Shown here: positions 24,964 through 33,037 of the stretch, one piece after another | Layout of the letters: each line of letters starts with the position of its first letter | Position numbering within the stretch: the stretch's first letter is position 1 | Notes under the pieces: generated by a model | Told to the model about the DNA's origin: nothing | The model's input: the letters and a program-made list of their open reading frames with translations, nothing else | The model's database searches: none | Assembly (NCBI RefSeq): GCF_013778505.1 | Contig: NZ_JAAOWU010000026.1 | Coordinates: 1 to 64,000 of the forward strand | Origin: Pseudomonas sivasensis | GTDB taxonomy: Bacteria > Pseudomonadota > Gammaproteobacteria > Pseudomonadales > Pseudomonadaceae | Reading direction: 5' to 3' | DNA: 64,000 nucleotides | Translations under genes and position numbers: made by a program

Positions 24964-26502
24964 ATGAAAACTCAAGTAGTGTTTTGGAAAGCAAGTACCG
25001 CGTTGGCCCTGGCAATAGCAATGACACTCGGTGGCTGCAGCAGCGGTGGTGGCGGGCATCACAGTAGCGGCTCCTCCTCTTCGGATACTGCCGGAACCGG
25101 TGGAGGTACCGGTGGCGGTACTGGTGGCGGCACTGGTGGCGGCACTGGTGGAGGTACCGGTGGAGGCACTGGTGGAGGCACCGGTGGAGGCACCACCACG
25201 CCACTGGTCACCGCGACCGTCGTCGACACGCTGGGCAACACCGTGACCGGCGTGGGCGGCACCGTCAGCAGTCTCGGCACCACCCTCGGCAGCTTGCCGA
25301 TTGTTGGCGCGACCACCCAAGGTCTGGTGGTGGCCACCGGCACTGCGGTCGGCAGCATCGGCAACGGCCTGTCGGATGGGCTCGGCTCGTTGGGCACTGA
25401 CAGCAATGCACTGGGCAACACTCTCGACGGCGTAGGCCAAGGTGTTTCCGATCTGGGCGATGGCGTCAGCACCACCGGCGCTAACGTGCGCACGCTGCTG
25501 GGTAAAGTACCCGTGGTCAGCGCAACTGCGCCAGTGGTGGGCGGCGCGGTCGACAAAGTCGGCAACGTGGTGACCATGCTCGGCGATACCCTGAGCACCG
25601 CCAGCACCACCGGCCCGCTGGGCAATGTGACAAATGCCGTGGGCGCCCGAGTGCTGGTGCCGGTCGTCTCGCTGGTGGAAAAAACCACCGGCAAAGTTGG
25701 CAACGCAACGGGCCTGGACAGCCCGGTCGGCGGCCTGCTGGATAAAGTCGGCAGCACCGTCGATGGCCTCGGCGATAAAGTCGCCGGCGCTGGCGGCACC
25801 GGTAACCCTGTGACCGGCGCCGTGGGTAACCTGCTCAATGGCGTCGGCACCGTGGTCGGCACCGCAAGCGGCTATGTCGACCCAGCCACCGGCAACGGCG
25901 GCGGTAGCGGCAGTGGCGTCAAACTCGGTCTGCCGGAACTGATCGGTGGTGTCATCGCCGGCGCCGGCAACGGCCTCAACGCCGGCAATACCAATGGCGT
26001 GGTGAGCGCTGCTGGCGTCACCGGCGCCAGCGCCGGCGGCACGGTAGCATCTCTGGGCACCTTGCTGGGCGGCAGCGGCACTCCAAACACCGCCGCGGGC
26101 GCTCCGATCATGGCGGTGACCACCAACCTCGGCAGCGCACTTAACCCTGCCACCAGTGGCATCGCCAGCCTGACCCAAAACGTCGGCAACGCCACCGGCC
26201 TGGGCGCGCCAGTCAATGGCCTGGTGACTAACGTCGGCGGCGCCGTCAACAGCCTGGGCGGCAAAATCAGCGGCGCCAATGCCAACCCGGTCACCAACGC
26301 CCTGGGCGGCACCGTGAGCGCTGTCGGCGGCACCGTGGCGTCGGTGGGTGGCCTGGTCACCGGCGGTACCAGCGGCGGCGGGTTGCTCGGCGGCGGCTTG
26401 AACCTGGGCGGCAGCGCATCTGCCGGCGCCAGTGCCAGTGCCGGGGCCAGCACCAGCGGTGGCCTGGGGGGGTTGCTCGGTGGGCTCACCGGCAAAAAAT
26501 AG
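24964..26502 (+). CDS. Gly-rich repeat lipoprotein (collagen-like repeat class)
   Basis: A 512-aa exported lipoprotein with lipobox LGGC (Cys25 region) and a Ser at +2, predicting outer-membrane retention. After a Ser/Gly/His linker come eight exact TGGG tetrapeptides, then about 430 residues of low-complexity Gly/Val/Leu/Thr/Asn sequence in loosely repeated units such as VGGTVSSLGTTLG, VGNATGLDSPVGGLLDKVG and VGNATGLGAPVNGLVTNVG. The C-terminus is GASAGASASAGAS, then GGLLGG. There are no cysteines after the lipobox. Databases tend to label such proteins collagen-like, but strict Gly-X-Y triplets are not seen. AGGA precedes the ATG. A TpsB transporter gene follows, separated by a strong terminator. 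Function unknown; surface or biofilm matrix display is inferred. Confidence 0.8.
   Translation: MKTQVVFWKASTALALAIAMTLGGCSSGGGGHHSSGSSSSDTAGTGGGTGGGTGGGTGGGTGGGTGGGTGGGTGGGTTTPLVTATVVDTLGNTVTGVGGTVSSLGTTLGSLPIVGATTQGLVVATGTAVGSIGNGLSDGLGSLGTDSNALGNTLDGVGQGVSDLGDGVSTTGANVRTLLGKVPVVSATAPVVGGAVDKVGNVVTMLGDTLSTASTTGPLGNVTNAVGARVLVPVVSLVEKTTGKVGNATGLDSPVGGLLDKVGSTVDGLGDKVAGAGGTGNPVTGAVGNLLNGVGTVVGTASGYVDPATGNGGGSGSGVKLGLPELIGGVIAGAGNGLNAGNTNGVVSAAGVTGASAGGTVASLGTLLGGSGTPNTAAGAPIMAVTTNLGSALNPATSGIASLTQNVGNATGLGAPVNGLVTNVGGAVNSLGGKISGANANPVTNALGGTVSAVGGTVASVGGLVTGGTSGGGLLGGGLNLGGSASAGASASAGASTSGGLGGLLGGLTGKK
25096..25191 (+). repeat. Eight tandem 12-bp units encoding (TGGG)8
   Basis: Eight uninterrupted in-frame units of the form ACC-GGT-GGA-GGT with third-base variation, at 25096, 25108 and every 12 bp to 25180. 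Each encodes Thr-Gly-Gly-Gly. Because the unit is 12 bp, copy-number change would alter linker length without a frameshift. Confidence 0.92.
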
Positions 26503-26554
26503 AATTGCACCTGGCCGATTAGACGGCCTCACCTACAGCGCCTACGCTTGGTTG

Positions 26555-26589
26555 AGACGAGAGATCTAATAAATCTCTCGTCTTTTTTT
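26555..26589 (+). terminator. Strong Rho-independent terminator after the repeat lipoprotein
   Basis: A perfect 11-bp stem AGACGAGAGAT / ATCTCTCGTCT (26555-26565, 26573-26583) with a 7-base loop and a T7 run. It lies between the lipoprotein and the TpsB gene, so the latter is read through only partly or has its own promoter. Confidence 0.9.
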
Positions 26590-26685
26590 AGGGCCACTGA
26601 ACGGCCCCTGAAAAACACCCGAACCGCGCCTCCAGAGCCCGGCGGGCACCTGCAAAACGCTGCTGCTTTGACCATGGAGTGTCCT

Positions 26686-28368
26686 ATGCGCGCTTTGACA
26701 CCGTTGTTATTGCTCACCCTCAGTGCTTACGCCCACGCCGATACCCTGCCCAGCTTCCTCAATAGCAACGACACCATCCGCAACCTGCCGGTGCCCAATC
26801 TGCCCGCCGATGCCTACCGCCCGAACACCCCGCAAACGCAGCTGCCCACCCCTGCGGCGAGTGAGGCGCAACCGTTACTGATGGACACCAAGGTGACCAT
26901 TCGCAAACTGCAGATCGACGGCGGCACGGTCTACCCGCTGAACGACGTTGCCCTGGCGTTCGAGCCCTTGATCGGCCACGAAACCAACCTGGCCCAATTG
27001 ATCGAGGCGACACGCAGCATCACCCGGCGCTACCAGGCAGACGGCTACCTACTGTCCTATGCGTTCCTGCCGGAGCAACGCTTCGATGACGGCCTGGTGC
27101 ACGTCATTCTGGTGGAGGGTTATATCCGCGATTACCAAGTACAAGGCGATATTGGCTCAGTGTCGTCCTACGTCGAAAAGCTCGCCGACAAACTCAAGGC
27201 CGAGCGCCCACTGACCCGTAAAACCTTCGAGCGCTACACCACACTCATGGGCGCGATCCCCGGCGTCACCTTGCAAGCGCAAGTGCCGCCACCTGGCACC
27301 ACCGACGGCGGCACCCACATGCAGATCACTGCCAGCCGCAAGCCTTTCACCACCAGCATGAGCCTCAACCAGGCCAGTCGTGGCGGCACGCAAGCCTTGT
27401 TAACCGCCACCAGCAATTCCCAGACCGCCATGGGTGAACAACTGAGCGTGAGCGGCCTGTTCCCACCGGGCGACGACAAAGAACACTACTACCGCGCCGC
27501 CTACAGCCAATTCGTCAATGCCGAGGGCACCCAACTGGTGCTATCCGGTGAACGCTATCGCGCCGACCCCGGCACCAACCTGCAACTGGGCGGCGGCTTC
27601 GAACTCAAGCCCCATCAGGCAATCGACCGATTCTCCATTGGCCTGAGTCACCCGATGATCGCCTCGCCCACCGAGTCGTTGACCCTGGGCACGCGGTTCT
27701 ATGGGGTCGACCAGAAAACCCGCTATCAACTGGTGGGATTCCCCCAGCGCTTTGACATCGAAACCAACCTGCGCGCCGTGGCGTTCGAAGGCGACTGGCG
27801 CAAGGCCGACGCCGACCAACTGCGCATCCTCAGCGCGGGGCTGTACCAAGGCATCGACGGCATGGGCGCCAAGACACGCAGCGACCTCGAAGGCCTCAAA
27901 CCTGACTTGGACTTCTTCCGCCTGCGCCTGTCGGGCGTGCAAAGCAACAAGCTGTTCGGCAACGTTCAGGGCGTGCTGTCAGGAGCGCTCTATTGGAGTG
28001 ACGACACCTTGCCCGACAGCGAGCGCGCCACCTTCGGCGGGCAGAACTTCGGTCGTGGCTACCCCGATGATCAAGGCTCGGGCGACAAGGGCTGGGGCAT
28101 GGCCTATGAGGTCAACTACAGCTACAACCGTGCCGGCGAGTGGGTGAGAATCCTGCAACCCTACATCGTGTTCGACCGTGCCAAGACCTGGTTCAACGAC
28201 CAGCCCATCAAAGGCAACAACCTGTCTTCAGCCGCCGTGGGCCTGCGCTTTGGCGACGCGAAGTATTACAACATCGCGCTCGAAGCGGCCAAGCCGATGT
28301 CGGACGAGGCCCTCGACAGCCTCAACCGCCAGCCGCGGTATACCTTGAGTTTCAGCTATCAACTCTGA
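26686..28368 (+). CDS. TpsB-family outer-membrane transporter (ShlB/FhaC/HecB type)
   Basis: A 560-aa two-partner-secretion translocator. The signal peptide is MRALTPLLLLTLSAYAHA. A Pro-rich plug/linker region is followed by POTRA-type sequence (VTIRKLQIDGGTVYPLNDV, then IEATRSITRRYQADGYLLSYAFLP) and a C-terminal 16-strand barrel ending in the aromatic-rich RYTLSFSYQL. The conserved L6 motif appears as FGRGYPDD. I chose ATG 26686 because a signal peptide begins there and GGAG lies upstream. No TpsA partner with a haemagglutination-activity domain is in the window; the nearest exported protein is the repeat lipoprotein upstream. Its cargo is unknown. Confidence 0.88.
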   Translation: MRALTPLLLLTLSAYAHADTLPSFLNSNDTIRNLPVPNLPADAYRPNTPQTQLPTPAASEAQPLLMDTKVTIRKLQIDGGTVYPLNDVALAFEPLIGHETNLAQLIEATRSITRRYQADGYLLSYAFLPEQRFDDGLVHVILVEGYIRDYQVQGDIGSVSSYVEKLADKLKAERPLTRKTFERYTTLMGAIPGVTLQAQVPPPGTTDGGTHMQITASRKPFTTSMSLNQASRGGTQALLTATSNSQTAMGEQLSVSGLFPPGDDKEHYYRAAYSQFVNAEGTQLVLSGERYRADPGTNLQLGGGFELKPHQAIDRFSIGLSHPMIASPTESLTLGTRFYGVDQKTRYQLVGFPQRFDIETNLRAVAFEGDWRKADADQLRILSAGLYQGIDGMGAKTRSDLEGLKPDLDFFRLRLSGVQSNKLFGNVQGVLSGALYWSDDTLPDSERATFGGQNFGRGYPDDQGSGDKGWGMAYEVNYSYNRAGEWVRILQPYIVFDRAKTWFNDQPIKGNNLSSAAVGLRFGDAKYYNIALEAAKPMSDEALDSLNRQPRYTLSFSYQL

Positions 28369-28442
28369 CACGGCCTACAGCGCTCAGTTTAGGCTGAGCG
28401 GGGTTCTGCGGCAGACGAGTTTGCTGTGGTAAGAGGGCTTGT

Positions 28443-28463
28443 TGTGGCGAGCGGGCTTGCTCG
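28443..28463 (+). repeat. Degenerate REP-like element
   Basis: TGTGGCGAGCGGGCTTGCTCG resembles another Pseudomonas REP family (GTGGCGAGCGGGCTTGC core) distinct from the GTGGGAGGGGG type. It lies between the convergent TpsB and response-regulator genes, with further decayed copies just upstream (28429-28442). Confidence 0.5.
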
Positions 28464-28493
28464 TGTTCGACTGCGCAGCAGTCCCCAAAAGCC

Positions 28494-28892
28494 CTACCGT
28501 TTGCTGAGAGGAAACAAGCTGTCCAACGTATCAATCAACCGCACCAGGTAAATCGGCTTGCGAAACAGATCCAGGACCTGCAGGCGCAGCATGTCGCTGA
28601 CGTCATCCATTTCGGCATGACCGGACATCACAATCACCGGCAGGTGCGAGCGTGAGGTGTGTTCGCGCAGGCGCTTGATCAAGGAGATACCGCTTTCCTC
28701 GGGCATGCGCAGGTCGGTGATGACCAAGGCGATATCGGGGTGAAGTGTCAACTCTTGCAGGGCGAAGGTGACGGATGTTGCCGTGAAGCACACGAACCCC
28801 TCGTTTCCGAGGGATTCGGCGAGCTCGATCAGCGCGTCCTCTTCGTCGTCCACTAACAGGATTTGTTGCCGGGGGGACGACATGGGGCTCAT
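28494..28892 (-). CDS. Single-domain response regulator next to flp genes
   Basis: A 132-aa CheY-like receiver with no output domain. The acidic pocket VDDEED (Asp15, Asp16), phospho-acceptor Asp60 (ITDLRMP), the Ser of VMSG near 90 and Lys112 (RKPIY) are all present, so it should be phosphorylatable. GGA lies seven bases before ATG 28892. It is the last gene of a minus-strand group with two flp pilins, 53 bp downstream of the second. It could be a phosphate sink or target of the PprA kinase encoded in the same locus, or a diffusible regulator of pilus assembly; neither is shown. I do not recall such a gene next to flp in P. aeruginosa. Confidence 0.85.
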   Translation of the reverse strand: MSPMSSPRQQILLVDDEEDALIELAESLGNEGFVCFTATSVTFALQELTLHPDIALVITDLRMPEESGISLIKRLREHTSRSHLPVIVMSGHAEMDDVSDMLRLQVLDLFRKPIYLVRLIDTLDSLFPLSKR

Positions 28893-28945
28893 GTAAGGAT
28901 CCTGATACTAAACGTGCACTCAGGGTAGTCGTATCGCGCCATTGA

Positions 28946-29134
28946 TCAAGTGGACAAGATACTGGCTTCGACCAACTTGAACAGCGCAGTGACTCTGTCG
29001 CTGATGGGCGTCATGAAGATACCGATCACAGCTGCACACATGGCAGCCACAATGGCGTACTCAATACCGGAAGCACCATCCCTGGCGCAGACCATCAGTT
29101 GAAGCTTTAAGAACACCTTGCCAATTGCTGACAT
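28946..29134 (-). CDS. flp: Flp-type IVb pilin, second copy
   Basis: A 62-aa prepilin. The class IVb cleavage site G|ASGIEY is at about residue 23, with Glu and Tyr at +5/+6, followed by the hydrophobic segment AIVAAMCAAVIG. The start is ATG 29134, set by GGAG six bases upstream; an in-frame TTG at 29149 is less likely. FppA, encoded at 38009, should process it. It is a paralogue of the flp gene 26 bp upstream and shares an identical 19-residue core with it. Confidence 0.88.
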   Translation of the reverse strand: MSAIGKVFLKLQLMVCARDGASGIEYAIVAAMCAAVIGIFMTPISDRVTALFKLVEASILST

Positions 29135-29160
29135 GCGACTCTCCAACAAGGGTTAAAAGC

Positions 29161-29352
29161 TCAAGTGCCGATACCGGTCTGAATCGATGTAAAAATGGCT
29201 TTCACTTTAGTGCTGATGGGCGTCATGAACAGCCCGATCACCGCTGCACACATCGCCGCGACAATTGCATATTCGATACCGGAGGCCCCCTCTCTTCCGT
29301 AAGACAAAATCTGGATTTTGATAAACACCTTGCGAATGACGTCAAGGAACAT
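29161..29352 (-). CDS. flp: Flp-type IVb pilin, first copy
   Basis: A 63-aa prepilin with cleavage site G|ASGIEY and hydrophobic segment AIVAAMCAAVIGLFM, then a short charged tail (TKVKAIFTSIQTGIGT). It is the first gene of the minus-strand flp-flp-receiver group, with AGGAG five bases before the ATG. It is divergent from rcpC across 315 bp, as flp is divergent from the rcp/tad operon in P. aeruginosa. It should be the major or co-major subunit of the Tad pilus. Confidence 0.92.
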   Translation of the reverse strand: MFLDVIRKVFIKIQILSYGREGASGIEYAIVAAMCAAVIGLFMTPISTKVKAIFTSIQTGIGT

Positions 29353-29667
29353 TTGACTTCTCCTTTGCGCTCCGGGCGCTGATGTAGCTGGGCTACAGCA
29401 TGATCTCGCTGTGCCATTAGAGCATTGTCGGCAAATCCACTCCCAACAACTGTAATAAGCGACTAATCACAAAGTAGTAGCCAAATCGATGACGCCTGAA
29501 GAACCTTATTTCCCACTAATGAAGAGAAATTTTCCAAGGAGTAATGGCATTTCGTCCTAGCTGAACTACCTTCAAATAGCGAAATAGTTAGACCTTGATA
29601 GTGAACTGATTGCGCAGTGCTGGATGGACCAGACAGCAGGTTCTGCAGTGGGAAAGGGAGAGCCTTT
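29353..29667. other. Divergent flp / rcpC control region
   Basis: A 315-bp AT-richer interval between flp (minus) and rcpC (plus). It must hold both promoters and, by analogy with P. aeruginosa, PprB-binding sites. I see no convincing sigma-70 pair. A candidate sigma-54 match (TGGCAC, minus strand near 29415) fails on spacing. Short direct repeats (AAATAGCGAAATAG near 29576) are present. No gene is seen. Confidence 0.5.
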
Positions 29668-30615
29668 ATGAGCAGTCGCATCAGTATGATTCTGGCCGGG
29701 TTGCTCTTGTTGGGAGCGCTGATTGCCGGTTATTGGGGCCTCGTGTTGAGCCGTCCGGAACCGGCGGCCGCCGTGGTTGCTCAGCCCGTTGCCAACCCCT
29801 CTTCAGTGGCCCCCGTCGAAGACCCGACACGTCAACCCGTGGTGGTACTGGCCCACGACGTGCCGCCCTTCGTCGCCCTCACCGCCGCCGACCTGACCCT
29901 GGAAAAACTGCGCACTGCACCGGCTGGCAGCCTCACCACGCTGGAGCAAGCCATCGGACGCACGCCTTGGCGCAGCCTGGAAGCCGGAACCTGGCTGACC
30001 GAACAAAGCTTCGAGGCTGGCGGAAGCCTCGCCCGGATGATCCGCTCTGACGAACGCGCGCTGGCCGTTGCCGTGGATGAAGTAACCGGCGCCGCTGGGC
30101 AATTGAACCCGGGTGATTATGTTGACGTGATGCTGTACCTGCGCCAGGAAAACGGTAACCCGCAACCCTCGGCGCAAACCGTAGTCCCCGCACTTCGCCT
30201 GCTTGGAGTGGGTGACCAACTCGGGCTGACCAATGACGGTAAACCCGGCTCCCCTGTAGCAACAACGGCCGAAGACAAAGCCAAGCAACAACAGAGCCGT
30301 GCCAGTGCGCGCACCGTGTTGCTGGCCGTTCCAGAACAACTGATGAGTCGGTTGGTGCTTGCCACGCAAGCCGGTGCAATGCGCCTGGCCCTGCGCAGCG
30401 CTGACGAACAACGCTTGAGCCAATACTGGTCGGGCACCAATGAATCAGCGGCAAACCTCGACAACGCCAAGCGCGACCTCTACCAGTTCAATCAGTTGGC
30501 CTTTACTGCACCACCCACCAGCAACTTCAGCCCATCGGCCACCACCAGCGCTCCACGTCGCTCGGGTGTCGAGGTGATACGCGGCAACCAGGTTACTCAA
30601 CAAACGCCCAGATAG
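29668..30615 (+). CDS. rcpC: Tad pilus assembly protein RcpC/CpaB
   Basis: A 315-aa periplasmic protein anchored by one N-terminal helix (MILAGLLLLGALIAGYWGLV). An SAF-type domain follows (VVLAHDVPPFVALTAADL) and then the RcpC/CpaB domain (LAVAVDEVTGAAGQLNPGDYVDVML). RcpC works with the secretin RcpA in guiding the pilus through the outer membrane. Start ATG 29668 has GGGAG upstream. It is the first gene of the long rcpC-tadD operon; rcpA follows after 17 bp. Confidence 0.9.
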   Translation: MSSRISMILAGLLLLGALIAGYWGLVLSRPEPAAAVVAQPVANPSSVAPVEDPTRQPVVVLAHDVPPFVALTAADLTLEKLRTAPAGSLTTLEQAIGRTPWRSLEAGTWLTEQSFEAGGSLARMIRSDERALAVAVDEVTGAAGQLNPGDYVDVMLYLRQENGNPQPSAQTVVPALRLLGVGDQLGLTNDGKPGSPVATTAEDKAKQQQSRASARTVLLAVPEQLMSRLVLATQAGAMRLALRSADEQRLSQYWSGTNESAANLDNAKRDLYQFNQLAFTAPPTSNFSPSATTSAPRRSGVEVIRGNQVTQQTPR

Positions 30616-30632
30616 CGCTAAGGATGCCTTGA

Positions 30633-31850
30633 ATGAGCAGTCGTTCCCTGAGGTTTTTTTCACGAGCGTTCTGGGCCCTCGTCACCCTGACGCTGCCCAT
30701 CGCGCTCGCACAGGCAGCACCGGGCAACTGCGCCAGCCTGGGCAAGCTTCCTGCGACGCTCGAAGTCGGTGAAGGCATGCAACAAGCCATGCAATCCCCG
30801 GTTGCCATTACCCGCCTGGCGGTCGGCGACCCCAAAATCGCCGACGTTCAAGTCAACGGCAACCAGGCGTTCCTGCTGACTGGCATCTCCCAAGGCGCCA
30901 CCAGCCTTATGATCTGGACCGCGTGCTCTAACACCCCACGCCAGAGCATGGTGTTCGTCAAAGGCAAAGCCACTTCAGCGTTAACCAGCTTGTCGCTGTC
31001 CCCCTCGGACGACCCCTTGCTGCCGAGCCAGGTACAGACCGATATCCGCTTCGTCGAAGTCAGTCGCACCAAGCTCAAGGAGGCAAGCACCTCGATCCTG
31101 GGGATTGGCAAAAACTTCCTGATCGGCAGCCCCAACCTCGCGGTGCCCAGCGCTAACACCTTGGCTCTGCCGGTGAGCGCCTCCAACTTCAATATCGGCT
31201 TCGGCGGCGGGCGCGTGTCGGCGATGATCAATGCCTTGGAAAGCAGCGGTTTTGCCTACACCTTGGCGCGACCCAGCCTGGTCGCCCTGAGCGGGCAAAG
31301 CGCAACGTTCCTGGCCGGGGGCGAAGTGCCTGTTCCGGTGCCCAGCGCCGGCAGCGACACCATCTCCATCGAGTACAAGGAGTTTGGTATTCGGTTGACC
31401 CTGACCCCCACCGTGGTCGATCGAAACCGCATCACCCTCAAGGTCGCACCGGAGGTCAGCGAACTGGACTACAGCAACGCCGTGCAGATCCAGGGCATTC
31501 AGGTACCCGCACTCACTGTGCGTCGCACCGACACCAGCGTGTCCCTGGCCGATGGCGAAAGCTTCGTCATCAGTGGCCTGATCAGTACCAACAACCGTTC
31601 CACCATCAACAAATTTCCCGGCCTGGGCGACATCCCGATCCTGGGTGCGTTCTTCCGCGATTCCAACATCAGCCGCGAGGAAAAAGAGTTGCTGATGATC
31701 GTCACCCCCCACCTCGTACAACCCCTGGCGGCCGATGCGCAGTTGCCGTCCCTGCCCGGCGAAAAGCTGCGCAGCTACGACCCAAATTGGTACCGCCTGT
31801 TTTTCCTTGAAAATGGCAACTTCGACCGTCGCACGGGGCTGTCCCAATGA
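30633..31850 (+). CDS. rcpA: Tad pilus outer-membrane secretin RcpA/CpaC
   Basis: A 405-aa secretin with a signal peptide (cleavage near AQA). The N-terminal pilus-secretin domain (LEVGEGMQQAMQSPVAITRL, then ADVQVNG) is followed by a BON-like portion and the secretin domain with AGGEVPVPV, FGIRLTLTPTV and PGLGDIPILGAFFR. It forms the outer-membrane pore for the Flp pilus. AAGGA precedes the ATG and its stop overlaps tadZ by 4 bp (ATGA). Confidence 0.94.
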   Translation: MSSRSLRFFSRAFWALVTLTLPIALAQAAPGNCASLGKLPATLEVGEGMQQAMQSPVAITRLAVGDPKIADVQVNGNQAFLLTGISQGATSLMIWTACSNTPRQSMVFVKGKATSALTSLSLSPSDDPLLPSQVQTDIRFVEVSRTKLKEASTSILGIGKNFLIGSPNLAVPSANTLALPVSASNFNIGFGGGRVSAMINALESSGFAYTLARPSLVALSGQSATFLAGGEVPVPVPSAGSDTISIEYKEFGIRLTLTPTVVDRNRITLKVAPEVSELDYSNAVQIQGIQVPALTVRRTDTSVSLADGESFVISGLISTNNRSTINKFPGLGDIPILGAFFRDSNISREEKELLMIVTPHLVQPLAADAQLPSLPGEKLRSYDPNWYRLFFLENGNFDRRTGLSQ

Positions 31851-33037
31851 GCGAAAGCCTGAGCCAAACGTTTCTGGCAATAACGCGTAACAGCACCGAT
31901 CTGGAGTGGCTTCAGGGCGCGCTTGCACCGTTGGGCCAAGTGGTCAGTGCCGGCGGCGGCAGTCTGGACGAACTGCTGGCACTGGTCGACGTGACCTTCG
32001 CCAACCTGGTCTTCATCGGCCTGGACCGTGAAAACGTCACCACGCAATGTGCCCTGATTGAAGGGGCACTGGAGGCCAAACCCATGTTGGCCATCGTCGC
32101 GCTGGGCGACGGCATGGACAATCAACTCGTACTCAATGCCATGCGGGCCGGCGCCCGCGACTTTGTCGCCTATGGCTCGCGTTCCAGTGAAGTGGCCGGC
32201 CTGGTTCGACGCCTGAGCAAGCGCCTGCCGACGGTCAGCCACACCACTCACCTGGGTGGCCTGACGGTGCTCTATGGCACCCAGTGCGGTACCGACGGCG
32301 CGTTACTGGCCACCCACCTGGCGCAAGTGGTGCAAAAAAGCGGGCAGCAAACCCTGGTACTGGATTTGGGACTGCCTCGGGGCGACAGCCTGGCGCTGTT
32401 GGGCCTGGAAAGCTCGTTTCACTTCGGTGATGCCCTGCGCCACTTACGACGCCTGGATGCCACCTTGATCAACAGCGCCTTTACCTCGGCCGAGGCTGGT
32501 CTGCGCATTCTGGCCTACACCGACGGCGACGAATCGCTGGAGCAAACCAGCGCTGCCGAGCTGTACATGCTGCTCAGCGCCCTGCGCCAACACTTCCAGC
32601 ACATTGTCGTCAACCTAACCGGCCAGCCGGACAGCGAAGCGCTGCGCACCTTCGTCAGCCATTGCGACAAGTTGCTGTGGTGCACCGATCAAAGCGTGCT
32701 CGACTGCCGACGCAACCTGGCGGTGCTCAATCGATGGCGTGAAAAAGGCATGAAACTGGAGCACGGCCGTCTGCTGGTCGACCGCTACATCAAAGGCGCC
32801 GCACCGGAGGCCGAAGCGCTGGGCAAGACCTTCGGCCTGGAAGTGATTGCCGTGCTGCCCCTGAGCGCGGAAATCCGCCTGAATGCCAAAAATCAGGGCC
32901 AGACCTTATTCGCCTTATCGCCCCGCGAGCCGCTCACCCAAGGCCTGCGCACCCTTGGCGAGCGCCTGGCCAAACGCTCCGAAGGCCTTGAGAAACCACC
33001 GGCCAACTGGCTTACCCGTCTCTGGAGTACGAAATGA
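31847..33037 (+). CDS. tadZ: TadZ/CpaE-type atypical ParA-like ATPase
   Basis: A 396-aa protein with an N-terminal receiver-like domain (residues 1-120, no intact phosphorylation pocket) and a C-terminal MinD/ParA-like domain. The usual Walker A KGGxGKT is replaced by YGTQCGTDGALLA, with no catalytic lysine, which is known for TadZ of Tad systems and suggests weak or absent ATP hydrolysis. TadZ marks the pole and recruits other Tad proteins. It is translationally coupled on both sides by 4-bp overlaps. Confidence 0.9.
   Translation: MSESLSQTFLAITRNSTDLEWLQGALAPLGQVVSAGGGSLDELLALVDVTFANLVFIGLDRENVTTQCALIEGALEAKPMLAIVALGDGMDNQLVLNAMRAGARDFVAYGSRSSEVAGLVRRLSKRLPTVSHTTHLGGLTVLYGTQCGTDGALLATHLAQVVQKSGQQTLVLDLGLPRGDSLALLGLESSFHFGDALRHLRRLDATLINSAFTSAEAGLRILAYTDGDESLEQTSAAELYMLLSALRQHFQHIVVNLTGQPDSEALRTFVSHCDKLLWCTDQSVLDCRRNLAVLNRWREKGMKLEHGRLLVDRYIKGAAPEAEALGKTFGLEVIAVLPLSAEIRLNAKNQGQTLFALSPREPLTQGLRTLGERLAKRSEGLEKPPANWLTRLWSTK

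Noticed and set aside
25096..25191. Possible CRISPR array
   Set aside because: The repeat unit is 12 bp with no spacers and encodes a peptide repeat in frame; no cas gene is present.
24958..26532. Long open frame antisense to the repeat lipoprotein
   Set aside because: It arises from the biased GC-rich repeat composition; its translation is an Ala/Gly/His-rich run with no start context, while the plus-strand frame has a lipobox, a ribosome-binding site and a terminator.
29395..29420. Sigma-54 promoter for the flp genes (TGGCAC on the minus strand)
   Set aside because: The GC doublet expected 10 bp after the GG doublet is missing at the required position.
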